NCBI GenBank assembly: GCA_001769005.1
Contig: MENE01000037.1
Span: forward strand, 1-33,586
DNA from: Bacteroidetes bacterium GWA2_31_9b
GTDB taxonomy: Bacteria; Bacteroidota; Bacteroidia; Bacteroidales; UBA12077
DNA: 33,586 nt
Direction of reading: 5' to 3'
Shown: one piece after another, positions 1-7,947 of the stretch
Position numbering within the stretch: the first letter of the stretch is position 1
Layout: every line of letters begins with the position of its first letter
Translations under genes and position numbers: made by a program
Notes under the pieces: model-generated
Told to the model about the DNA's origin: nothing
Database searches by the model: none
Seen by the model: only the letters and a program-made list of their open reading frames with translations

Positions 1-558
1 AAAGTTTCACTGGTTGCATACGAAAGATTTGTAACAGCAGAAGATCAAGAAAAACAGGAAAGAGCATTAAATGATCATATAATGTCAATAAAGAATCACA
101 TAAAACAATTAAGTGAAAAAAAATATCAAGATTTAATTGATATTAATTCTTTAGACTTTGTTATGTTGTTTATGCCAATAGAACCATCATTCCTTATTGC
201 AATTCAAAAGGATCCAGAATTATGGAACTATGCGTATGAGAAAGGAATAATACTGATAAGTCCAACAAATTTAATTGCGGTTCTAAAAATGGCTTCTAAT
301 TTTTGGGAACAGGATAAACAAAATAAAAATGTTATGGAAATTGCACGCCAAAGTGGAGCATTATATGATAAATTTGTTGGATTTGTGAGTGACCTAAAAG
401 ATATTGGAAATAAATTGGAAGCTACCAAGAAAGCCTATGATGGTGCAATGAATAAGATTAGTACTGGAAATGGAAATTTAATAATAAGTACTCAAAAAAT
501 TAAGGAGTTAGGCGCAAAAACCAAAAAAGATTTACCTAAGGAATTGATGGAAGAATAG
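1..558 (+). CDS. rmuC: RmuC family protein, C-terminal part (5' end outside window)
   Basis: The frame is open from base 1, so this is the last 185 residues of a longer protein; the internal ATG at 82 is not its start. The visible segment has the typical RmuC C-terminal pattern: a KVSLVAYERF-like entry, an NHIKQLSEKKYQ helix, the DFVMLFMPIEPSF strand/loop, the WNYAYEKGIILISPTNL core, and a trailing coiled-coil-like helix rich in Lys and Glu. RmuC proteins are linked to DNA recombination and limit inversions at short inverted repeats; their core resembles restriction-endonuclease-like folds. A small hairpin follows the stop, and the deformylase-like gene lies 53 bases downstream on the same strand. 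The family call is by recognition of conserved blocks. Confidence 0.88.
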   Translation, partial: KVSLVAYERFVTAEDQEKQERALNDHIMSIKNHIKQLSEKKYQDLIDINSLDFVMLFMPIEPSFLIAIQKDPELWNYAYEKGIILISPTNLIAVLKMASNFWEQDKQNKNVMEIARQSGALYDKFVGFVSDLKDIGNKLEATKKAYDGAMNKISTGNGNLIISTQKIKELGAKTKKDLPKELMEE

Positions 559-575
559 TATGAATTACGAACTTG

Positions 576-590
576 TCTGCCGAAGGCAGA
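576..590. terminator. Short GC hairpin after rmuC
   Basis: TCTGCC and GGCAGA pair around a GAA loop, a tight 6-bp stem followed by TTACGATTTTAATT. It sits between rmuC and the deformylase-like gene. It may be a weak terminator or an intergenic repeat, since the flanks read GAATTACGAA and TTACGATTTT. The T-run is poor, so read-through into the next gene is likely. Confidence 0.4.
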
Positions 591-611
591 TTACGATTTT
601 AATTATAAATA

Positions 612-1118
612 ATGCCTGTAAAAGAAATTCTATTGTTAGGAAATCCTCTTTTAAGAGAGAAATCGAAAGATGTTGTTGACTTTGATTCTCAACTTAATAC
701 TATTATTGATGATTTGCGAGATACATTAATCGATTTTCAAAAGCGAAAAAAAATTGGTCGGGGCATTGCTGCTCCACAAATTGGGATTTTGAAAAAGATA
801 ATTTATATTCATCTCTCAAATAGGTCTTTTGCTCTAATAAATCCCGAGGTAATTGAAAAAAGTACTGAAACTTTCGAAGTGTGGGATAGTTGTTTTAGTT
901 TCAATGTTGCTTTTTTTGTTCTTACAAAACGATATACTTCAATAACTGTAAAATATCAAAATCAAAAAGGCGAAATACTTACCGAAAAGTTTTCTGATGA
1001 TCTTTCAGAATTAGTACAACACGAAATTGATCATTTACATGGAATTCTGGCTACTGATTATTTGGTTGAAAAAAATCAAATAATTATGCGCAAAGAATGG
1101 GAGAAAATCAAGAAATAA
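612..1118 (+). CDS. def: Peptide deformylase-like protein with altered motif 2
   Basis: 168 residues, a normal deformylase length. The three family motifs are recognisable. Motif 1 is GRGIAAPQIG (residues 49-58; canonical GxGxAAxQ). Motif 2 is WDSCFS (91-96; canonical EGCLS) with the metal-ligand Cys94 kept. Motif 3 is HEIDHLHG (137-144) with ligands His137 and His141 and catalytic Glu138. Deformylases remove the formyl group from N-terminal methionine of nascent proteins using Fe2+ or Zn2+. Metal ligands and catalytic Glu are intact, so activity is possible, but the Glu-Gly before Cys is replaced by Asp-Ser and the leucine after it by Phe. That suggests a second, diverged deformylase rather than the housekeeping enzyme. 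It lies close behind rmuC and may share its transcript. Confidence 0.85.
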   Translation: MPVKEILLLGNPLLREKSKDVVDFDSQLNTIIDDLRDTLIDFQKRKKIGRGIAAPQIGILKKIIYIHLSNRSFALINPEVIEKSTETFEVWDSCFSFNVAFFVLTKRYTSITVKYQNQKGEILTEKFSDDLSELVQHEIDHLHGILATDYLVEKNQIIMRKEWEKIKK

Positions 1119-1157
1119 TCAAATAAATCCTTTTTGAAGTTTATCAACTAATCTATT

Positions 1158-1183
1158 AATAATGAAACAATTGTTTTATTATT
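1158..1183. repeat. AT-rich 26-bp palindrome
   Basis: AATAATGAAACAA is followed directly by TTGTTTTATTATT, a near-perfect inverted repeat centred at 1170/1171 with one mismatched pair. It lies between the deformylase-like gene and the first L,D-transpeptidase. It could be a weak terminator or a protein-binding site. There is no GC in the stem base and no clean T-tract, so the function is open. Confidence 0.35.
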
Positions 1184-1225
1184 TCGTTTATAATTAATAG
1201 TCTCTTCTCATTTATAAAAAAAGTG

Positions 1226-1912
1226 ATGTCTAAATATTTTATTTTCATTTTAATTGTGTTTATAGCTGGGTTTTTTATACCAGAACGTTTTGTTAATAAC
1301 AGATATCATCCTGATAATGAAAATGTTGTTGTAGAAAATACTATATCTTCTTCGTGGAATAAAGAATTAACTGAAAAATATGGATTAGCTCCTGAGATAA
1401 TCCAAATGGCTTTAAAAAATATTTCAGAACTAAAAGAAAAGAATTTGATTAAAAACAACTCAATACTTACAATTATTGATTTTAGTCGACCATCAACCGA
1501 TAAACGATTATTTATTCTTGATTTGAAAAATGAAAAAGTTATTAAAAATACTTTAGTAGCTCATGGTGTGAATTCAGGAAATAATATGGCTGAATCATTT
1601 TCTAATAATCAACATTCTAATAAGAGCAGTTTAGGCTTTTATATTACAAAAGGAACATATTCTGGTAAACATGGATATTCTTTACGTATTGATGGAAAAA
1701 ATATTGGATTAAATAATAATGCTCTTAAAAGAGATATAGTAATTCATGGAGCCGATTATGTAAGTGAAGATTTTATTAAAAAGAATGGAAGAATCGGTAG
1801 AAGTTTTGGATGTCCGGCAGTTCCAGTTGAAGAGAATCAGGAAATAATTGATTTAATAAAAAATGGTACTTGCCTGTATATTTATCATCCTGTTTTAAAT
1901 CCTACTGATTAG
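1226..1912 (+). CDS. Murein L,D-transpeptidase catalytic domain family protein (YkuD_2-like)
   Basis: 228 residues starting at ATG 1226; a GTG three bases earlier also opens the frame, but ATG is the likelier start. Residues 2-18 form one hydrophobic segment (signal or anchor) and the rest is exported. The C-terminal half has the catalytic arrangement of the YkuD_2 type: an HGADYV block with His174 and GRSFGCPAVP with Cys196, in place of the SHGCxR of ordinary YkuD enzymes. Such enzymes make or edit 3-3 crosslinks, or attach proteins, in peptidoglycan through a Cys acyl-enzyme; the substrate here is inferred from family. Its last 11 bases overlap the 3' end of the convergent gene, another L,D-transpeptidase of a different subfamily. 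Confidence 0.82.
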   Translation: MSKYFIFILIVFIAGFFIPERFVNNRYHPDNENVVVENTISSSWNKELTEKYGLAPEIIQMALKNISELKEKNLIKNNSILTIIDFSRPSTDKRLFILDLKNEKVIKNTLVAHGVNSGNNMAESFSNNQHSNKSSLGFYITKGTYSGKHGYSLRIDGKNIGLNNNALKRDIVIHGADYVSEDFIKKNGRIGRSFGCPAVPVEENQEIIDLIKNGTCLYIYHPVLNPTD

Positions 1913-3581
1913 TTTGATTTGTAAACATGGTTACAATATTTTGTTTATCCAGATTGTAAACATCATTGTAAAATTCCATATCTGAGTTTTCTTTTCCTGA
2001 ACAAGTAATGTATTGAATGTAAATTGTAATTTTCTGTGTAAGATTTATTTCGTTATTTTCATTTGATGCAATAAGCTTCTTAATATTTAAAGAATTCTCA
2101 GTATAATATTTGTCGGTTAAATACTGAGCCAGTTTGTCAGGGTTTTCCAATCGAATACAACCATGAGAAAATGTTCTGTTTTTTTGTTTAAATAGCCCTC
2201 TTGATGGTGTATCATGCAAGTAAACACTTTGTTCGTTTGGGAAAATAAATTTTACTAATCCAAGTGCATTCGATGTGCTGTTTTTTTGGCGAATAAAGTA
2301 TCTTGTTCCAAGAGGATCGCTACAGCTCCAATCTATTGTCGATACATCTATTGTTTCTTCTCTGTTATTTATTATGTAATATCCGTTTCTTTCAAGATAA
2401 GTTGAATCTTTACGAATTTTTTTAAGCATTTCGTTGTCGACAATACTTTTTGGAACTGTCCAGTAAGGATTTGTAACTACTTTCTCAATATTGCTCGATA
2501 ATATTGGAGTTGGAGTGTCTTCTTTGCCTACAATAACATTAAATATTTCTTTTTCTTGTTTCGATTCAATTACATGCAATCTGAATTCAGGAATATTTAC
2601 AAAAAGGTAATTTTCGTCATTATGTATTATGTTTCGTAAGCGGTTTAAGTTTAAGCAAGCTTGTAAATATTTGTATTCTAATAATGATATTAAAGTTCGA
2701 TGACTAACATTATTTAAATTAGAATCTTTAGGTAAATGATACAACTCTTGCAATTTAAAAAGTGCTACAGAATTATTTTCTGTTGAGTCAATCTCCGATG
2801 TTTCAGTTATTCCTGCATAATATAATCCTTTAGCAAGTAATTTATCGTCGATAAATTTAGGTGTTGTAAATTTTATGGATAACTGAAGATCGATGAAACC
2901 AGGAAGTGAACTTATAATTTTTTGAAGTTGAACCAATTCGGGTTGCTGCGATAAAATCTCGTTTCTTAAGTTATTCTGATTTAATGCAAAATTCAATATT
3001 TCAGGTAAAGATTCATAATTTGATAAATCGGTAGTTAATGTATCTCGTTCAATTATTCCCTTATTGAGATAAATCATGAGCTTTAATGCAGAATATGTGG
3101 CTGTTAATTCAAGATTAATTCTTGAATTTTGTGATTTTGTATCTGTAAATTCAGTTGTTAATTGTTTTATTTTTTCATTTTCAAAATAATCTATTGGGAA
3201 TCCAAAATATTTTGCACTATCAAGTAAGTTGGTTAAATATTTTAACTGAGTATTTGTTTCTTGTTCAGTTGTCCATGCAGGTTGAAAATCTCTCTGATTA
3301 TAAAAACTAGTTACAAAATTATTTATTTGATTTTTAATTGTTTGTGAAGAATCTGAATCGCAACTTAAAACCAATGAATTTAAATTTGCTTTTAAATAAG
3401 CCTGAAAATCAATTAAAATAGATTTTGTTTCTGAATTTACTTTTAGCGAGGGATTTTGATAACTGCTTAAGATTACCAACAAAACAACGAAATAAAACTT
3501 TATTAGAACATGAATTAAGACTCTACCAACACTTTGTTTTGGTTTAAAATCAAATTCTAATATGATATTTTCTGCGTTCAT
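1902..3581 (-). CDS. L,D-transpeptidase, YcbB/LdtD-like
   Basis: 559 residues. A hydrophobic stretch at about residues 20-41 anchors or exports the protein. Residues about 60-330 resemble the scaffold and peptidoglycan-binding part of YcbB-type enzymes, including a WTTEQETNTQLKYLTNLL segment. The catalytic YkuD domain runs about 335-500: YLFVNIPEFRLHVI opens it, NPYWTVPKSI follows, then HDTPSRGLF and the signature SHGCIRLEN with catalytic Cys475 and His473. YcbB-type enzymes form 3-3 crosslinks between meso-diaminopimelate residues, bypassing beta-lactam-sensitive transpeptidation. The C-terminal tail of about 60 residues after the domain is unremarkable. It is convergent with, and overlaps by 11 bases, the smaller L,D-transpeptidase. 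Confidence 0.9.
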   Translation of the reverse strand: MNAENIILEFDFKPKQSVGRVLIHVLIKFYFVVLLVILSSYQNPSLKVNSETKSILIDFQAYLKANLNSLVLSCDSDSSQTIKNQINNFVTSFYNQRDFQPAWTTEQETNTQLKYLTNLLDSAKYFGFPIDYFENEKIKQLTTEFTDTKSQNSRINLELTATYSALKLMIYLNKGIIERDTLTTDLSNYESLPEILNFALNQNNLRNEILSQQPELVQLQKIISSLPGFIDLQLSIKFTTPKFIDDKLLAKGLYYAGITETSEIDSTENNSVALFKLQELYHLPKDSNLNNVSHRTLISLLEYKYLQACLNLNRLRNIIHNDENYLFVNIPEFRLHVIESKQEKEIFNVIVGKEDTPTPILSSNIEKVVTNPYWTVPKSIVDNEMLKKIRKDSTYLERNGYYIINNREETIDVSTIDWSCSDPLGTRYFIRQKNSTSNALGLVKFIFPNEQSVYLHDTPSRGLFKQKNRTFSHGCIRLENPDKLAQYLTDKYYTENSLNIKKLIASNENNEINLTQKITIYIQYITCSGKENSDMEFYNDVYNLDKQNIVTMFTNQTNQ

Positions 3582-3806
3582 TTTTCAATGTGTTTTCTAT
3601 TTTCATATACGTGTGTTTTTGTAAAATGAAATTTATTTTAGATGAACGGCAAACTGCTTTTGACCAATAATGGTAATTTGGAAACTAAAAATAATTAGCT
3701 ACGTAATACACAGAAAAACAGCATATTATAAAAGATGATGTAGATCATTTTTTGTAAATCGGAAAATAAAATAGGTTGAATAATTATACAACTTTAATGA
3801 ATAAGT

Positions 3807-3840
3807 AAAGAGGTAAAAACAGATCTGTTTTTACCTCTTT
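3807..3840. terminator. Strong palindromic terminator
   Basis: A perfect 34-base palindrome centred on AGATCT (3821-3826), with AAAGAGGTAAAAAC on the left pairing with its complement on the right. It lies 45 bases past the stop of the leftward permease gene and so probably ends that transcript; a T-run also follows on the plus strand. The rest of the 3582-3884 gap holds the upstream region of the YcbB-like gene, in which I see no clear promoter or gene. Confidence 0.75.
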
Positions 3841-3884
3841 TTATCCTTGATTATATGACTAAATTATTTGAATTAGCTTATTTG

Positions 3885-6284
3885 CTATTCGTAACGCAAT
3901 GTATCTGCCGGATTAGTATTCGATGCTTTAATTGCCTGAAAACTTGTGGTTAACAATGCTATTGCTATAGATAAAACAGCAGCCAGAACAAAAACCCACC
4001 AGCTTAATTCGGTTTTGTAAGCATAATTTTGTAACCATTTGTTAATCAAAAACCAAGATACAGGAATAGCAATAACAATTGCAACAATAACTAGTTTTAT
4101 AAAGTCTTTTGATAAAATATAAACTATCTCTGATGAGGTTGAACCCATTGCTTTTCGTATACCAATTTCTTTTGTACGTCTTTCTGTCATAAATGAAACT
4201 AGTCCGAATAAACCCAACGAAGCAATTATAATTGCAATTAGTGAAAAGTATTTAATCAAACTACCCATACGTTGTTCGGAATTGTACATTTGCTCATATT
4301 CATCATTTAAAAAGTGGTATTCAAATGGATATGAGGGCATCACAGAGCTCCAGGTATCTTTTAACTTATCAACTGTTTGCGCTACATTACCCGGTTTTAT
4401 CCGCATGATTATTAATCGTACGTAATCGTCAAAACCAACAGCAATTGCAAGAGGTTCTATTTCTGAACGCATAGAATAAAAGTGGAAATTTTTCATTACA
4501 CCAATAATTCTTCCTTTATTAATTCCCATAAATGAAAAACGCATGCCAATAGGATCGTCAACATTAATAATTTTTAGCATTTCCTCATTTATTAAAAATG
4601 CTCCTGTTGAGTCAGCAATACGGTCTGAAGGAAAATCTTTAGAAAAAGATCTTCCTTTAACAATAGGTATTTTTAATGTTTCAGTATAATCAAAATCAAC
4701 AATACTCATGCTTACAAGAATAGTAAGGTTTGGATCTTTACCATCCCAGTCAGCACCACCCGAGTTACTCCCAATATTACTGGGTAAATGCGATGATGCT
4801 GTTACATTTTCTATCAAAGGATTTGCTTTAAATGCATCTTTGATAACTGAGTAGGATTTATTAATATCGCCAAACATCTGAATATAAATAACATGTTCCT
4901 TATCGTATCCAAGCTTTTGAGCTTGCATAAATTTGAGCTGTTTATATATAAAAATGGTACTAATAATCAGAATTATGGATAAAAAAAACTGAAATATTAC
5001 CAAGAATTTTCTGAGATTTCCCTTTTTTGATGATTCGGTAAATCCACCCTTAAGAACTTTTACAGGATTAAATTTTGAAAGATATATTGCTGGATATATA
5101 CCGGCAACAATCCCGGTAAAAAAGGTAATTAGTATTAAGCCTAAAATAAATTCAGAACTCTTAAAAAACTCAAACGAAATTTGTTTGCCGGAAAGTAAGT
5201 TGAATTTTGATAAGAGTAATGCTGTTATGAGTAAAGCAATAATTGCTGCAATAACTGTAGTCAGAACCGATTCGCCAAAAAACTGAAGTATTACATTTCC
5301 TCTGCTTGCCCCAGAAGTTTTTCGCATTCCAATTTCTTTAGCTCTTCTCGATGATCTGGCTGTTGATAGATTCATAAAGTTGATACAGGCAATTAATAAT
5401 ATAAAAAGCCCGATTGTCATAAAAATATATACAATCTGAATTTGTCCGGCCGAATGCCCATAACCGAAATACTGATGCAAATGCATATCACTTAATGATG
5501 AAAGCATAAAATTTGTTTTATAGTCGCTTTCTTTATAGCTTTCATCGAATTCAATATGACTTTTAACAACATCGGTTAATTTTCGATTAACTGGAATTGG
5601 ATCAGTATTATATTTTAGCTTTACATAAGTAAAAATGGAATTATTTCCCCATTGTTCCTGATAAAAACCAATTGTTTTTGTAAAATCGAATGGTACAAAA
5701 AACCCAAAACGGATACTTGAGTTGGTAGGTATTTTTTTTAATACACCGGTAACTGTAAAATCAAATTGATTATCGATACGAATAATTTTTCCCAAAGGAT
5801 TTTCGGAACCAAAATATTTCTCGGACATTTCCTTTGTTAAAACCAGACTCAAAGGTTTTGTTAAGGCTGTATTTGGATCGCCCGTTTCAAGATCAAAATT
5901 AAAAACCGAAAAAATCGTAGAATCAACAGCAACTATTCCTGATTCAAAGAAAGATTTTTCATCATATTTCAACAGTAAATTTCCAGTATAAGCAAATCGA
6001 ATGGCATCTTCAATTTCAGGAATTTCCAGCTTCCAACCTTCGCCCGAAGGATAAGGTGTAACATTAACGTGATACGATTCACCATTGTAAAACTGATCTT
6101 GTTCAACGCGGTATATCTGATCAATTTGTGCATGGAATTTATCAAACGTTACCTCATCGTAAACCCACATAAAAATTAATAAAGCACAAGTTATTCCAAG
6201 TGCTAATCCGAAAATGTTAATAAAGGAAAAACCCTTATGCCTGGTAATATTTCGGAAGGCAATTTTAAGGTAATTCTGAATCAT
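3885..6284 (-). CDS. ABC transporter permease, FtsX/MacB type (two core domains)
   Basis: 799 residues, the usual length of the large Bacteroidota FtsX-like permeases. The N-terminus has NYLKIAFRNITRHKGFSFIN then the first membrane helix (about 22-42). A MacB-like periplasmic domain follows to about residue 270. A three-helix FtsX block comes next, with the cytoplasmic coupling motif KEIGMRKTSGA after the FMNLSTARSSRRA helix. A second periplasmic domain (about 450-660) and a second FtsX block carrying KEIGIRKAMGS close the protein, which ends NPADTLRYE. Such permeases pair with MacB/LolD-like ATPases and usually transmit ATP hydrolysis to periplasmic substrates (lipoproteins, peptides, antibiotics). 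No ATPase gene is adjacent, so the partner and substrate are unknown. It has the same architecture as the permease in the peptide cluster at 25.4 kb. Confidence 0.9.
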   Translation of the reverse strand: MIQNYLKIAFRNITRHKGFSFINIFGLALGITCALLIFMWVYDEVTFDKFHAQIDQIYRVEQDQFYNGESYHVNVTPYPSGEGWKLEIPEIEDAIRFAYTGNLLLKYDEKSFFESGIVAVDSTIFSVFNFDLETGDPNTALTKPLSLVLTKEMSEKYFGSENPLGKIIRIDNQFDFTVTGVLKKIPTNSSIRFGFFVPFDFTKTIGFYQEQWGNNSIFTYVKLKYNTDPIPVNRKLTDVVKSHIEFDESYKESDYKTNFMLSSLSDMHLHQYFGYGHSAGQIQIVYIFMTIGLFILLIACINFMNLSTARSSRRAKEIGMRKTSGASRGNVILQFFGESVLTTVIAAIIALLITALLLSKFNLLSGKQISFEFFKSSEFILGLILITFFTGIVAGIYPAIYLSKFNPVKVLKGGFTESSKKGNLRKFLVIFQFFLSIILIISTIFIYKQLKFMQAQKLGYDKEHVIYIQMFGDINKSYSVIKDAFKANPLIENVTASSHLPSNIGSNSGGADWDGKDPNLTILVSMSIVDFDYTETLKIPIVKGRSFSKDFPSDRIADSTGAFLINEEMLKIINVDDPIGMRFSFMGINKGRIIGVMKNFHFYSMRSEIEPLAIAVGFDDYVRLIIMRIKPGNVAQTVDKLKDTWSSVMPSYPFEYHFLNDEYEQMYNSEQRMGSLIKYFSLIAIIIASLGLFGLVSFMTERRTKEIGIRKAMGSTSSEIVYILSKDFIKLVIVAIVIAIPVSWFLINKWLQNYAYKTELSWWVFVLAAVLSIAIALLTTSFQAIKASNTNPADTLRYE

Positions 6285-6376
6285 TTTTTTAGGTTTGATT
6301 TTTAGAAAGACGAATTAAATATTTGTTTGTTGCATTTTTACTTTTAAAATGATTTTTAAAGCTCTAATTTAATTGA

Positions 6377-6384
6377 TATATTTG
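6377..6384 (+). promoter_or_regulatory. Putative Bacteroidota -7 element
   Basis: TATATTTG matches TAnnTTTG and lies 28 bases before the ATG of the serine hydrolase at 6412. The -33 region is poorly conserved. It is in the divergent spacer between that gene and the permease. Confidence 0.4.
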
Positions 6385-6411
6385 ATTTTGAAGTTGATAA
6401 TTTGAAATATT

Positions 6412-7704
6412 ATGAATAAACAGACTTTTCGAATGTTCCTTTTATCTTTATTTCCTTTTTTATTTTTTAGTCAATGTTCCGTTTCTCATAAAGTAAAAAA
6501 GAATCCTGATGAATTAATTCATGGATATGTAGCTCCCGGATTTGAAGATGTGAAGAAAGAGTTTACCCGGAATTTTATTCAGCGTGGTGAAAATGGAGCA
6601 GCATTTTCAGTTTATTATAAAGGCGAAAAAGTGGTTGATTTGTGGGGAGGATATAAAGATGCTGTAACTAAAGAACCATGGGAAGAAGATACAAAAGTAA
6701 TTGTATTTTCTACAACAAAGGGTTTGGCAGCTATTTGTCTGGCAATGGCTAATTCTAACGGATGGCTCGACTATAACGAAAAAGTATCAACATATTGGCC
6801 CGAGTTTGCTCAAAACGGTAAAGAAAACATTACTGTTCGTCAATTATTAGCTCATGAAGCTGGTTTGTGTTTAGTTGATGAATTATTTACAATCTCTGAT
6901 TTAAAAGATTTTGATAAGATAGCAGGCATTATGGCTCGTCAGAAGCCCTTGTGGGAGCCCGGGTCACAACATGGTTATCATTTATCAACAATGGGAATGT
7001 ATATGAACGAACTTATGCGGCGTGTCGATCCTCAGCATCGTAGTATTGGTGTATTCTTTTCTGAAGAGTTAGCCAAACCATTAAATCTGAATTTTTATAT
7101 TGGTTTACCCGATTCAATTCCAGAGAAAGAGATCGCAAAGGTTTATTATCCATCTATTGGGCAGTTTGTTTTAAATATGAACAATATGCCCGAAAAAATG
7201 AGGAAAGATTTCAGAAATAAAAATTCCATTTTATCCCGATCATTTAAGATTCCTGAAAAATTCAGTCCCAATAGCAGGGCAACACAACGAGTAGAAATGC
7301 CGTCGGGTAATGGAATCGGCGATGCCCGTTCTATTGCCAAAGTTTATGGTCTATTTGCACAAGGAGCCAAGGAGCTGAATTTTAAGAATGAAACTTTCAA
7401 TTTAATAAAGCAGGATGCGAAATTACCTCCTATGGGAGCTTATGATGTTGTTATGGGTTTAGATACATACTTTGCATATGGATTTCTGAAATCAGGTCCC
7501 GATTTTTTATATGGACCCAATCAACAGACTTTTGGAACACCCGGAGCAGGTGGATCGTATGGTTTTGCTGATCCTGAAAAGGAAATTGGTTATGCTTATA
7601 TTATGACCAGGATGGGACTCTATCTGGTAAACGATCCTCGCGAAGTAGCTTTACGCGAAACAATGTATCGATGTATAGTTCAAATAGAGAATTCCCTAAA
7701 ATAG
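6412..7704 (+). CDS. Serine hydrolase, beta-lactamase family (class C/esterase-like), lipoprotein
   Basis: 430 residues. The N-terminus is a lipoprotein signal peptide ending FFSQC, with Cys22 as the lipidated residue. The beta-lactamase-fold domain starts near residue 40 (APGFEDVKKEFTRNF). The nucleophile motif SxxK is STTK at 100-103. A GYHLSTMGMYMNELM helix occupies the position of the YxN region, and GTPGAGGSYGFADPEKEIGY matches the third motif region of the EstB/class C-like branch, where HxG/KTG is replaced by a Gly-rich loop. These proteins are usually esterases, D-aminopeptidases or related hydrolases rather than true beta-lactamases. The substrate is unknown. It stands alone, divergent from the FtsX permease. 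Confidence 0.85.
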   Translation: MNKQTFRMFLLSLFPFLFFSQCSVSHKVKKNPDELIHGYVAPGFEDVKKEFTRNFIQRGENGAAFSVYYKGEKVVDLWGGYKDAVTKEPWEEDTKVIVFSTTKGLAAICLAMANSNGWLDYNEKVSTYWPEFAQNGKENITVRQLLAHEAGLCLVDELFTISDLKDFDKIAGIMARQKPLWEPGSQHGYHLSTMGMYMNELMRRVDPQHRSIGVFFSEELAKPLNLNFYIGLPDSIPEKEIAKVYYPSIGQFVLNMNNMPEKMRKDFRNKNSILSRSFKIPEKFSPNSRATQRVEMPSGNGIGDARSIAKVYGLFAQGAKELNFKNETFNLIKQDAKLPPMGAYDVVMGLDTYFAYGFLKSGPDFLYGPNQQTFGTPGAGGSYGFADPEKEIGYAYIMTRMGLYLVNDPREVALRETMYRCIVQIENSLK

Positions 7705-7947
7705 ATTTTATTTATTGTTTAAAATGTCGTGCATTGTATTTTTAAATCGAATATAATAAAATAAAATAGCAATTTGATACAGTTCAATGCATTTCATAAA
7801 TAGGATTGCTGATTTGTATTATTTTATATTTTTAAATACCTTACTAAGTTTTAAATTCTACATGTTTCTAATCAAGTTAGCTTTAAAAGTTTACAATTCT
7901 TTAGTTGGGAAAGCTGATGGGTATAAATCTTAAAACGGAGAAAAATC

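Noticed and set aside
7720..7800. TGCATTG and CAATGCA as a hairpin terminator after the first serine hydrolase
   Set aside because: The arms are short and about 45 bases apart with no T-run, so a functional stem is unlikely.
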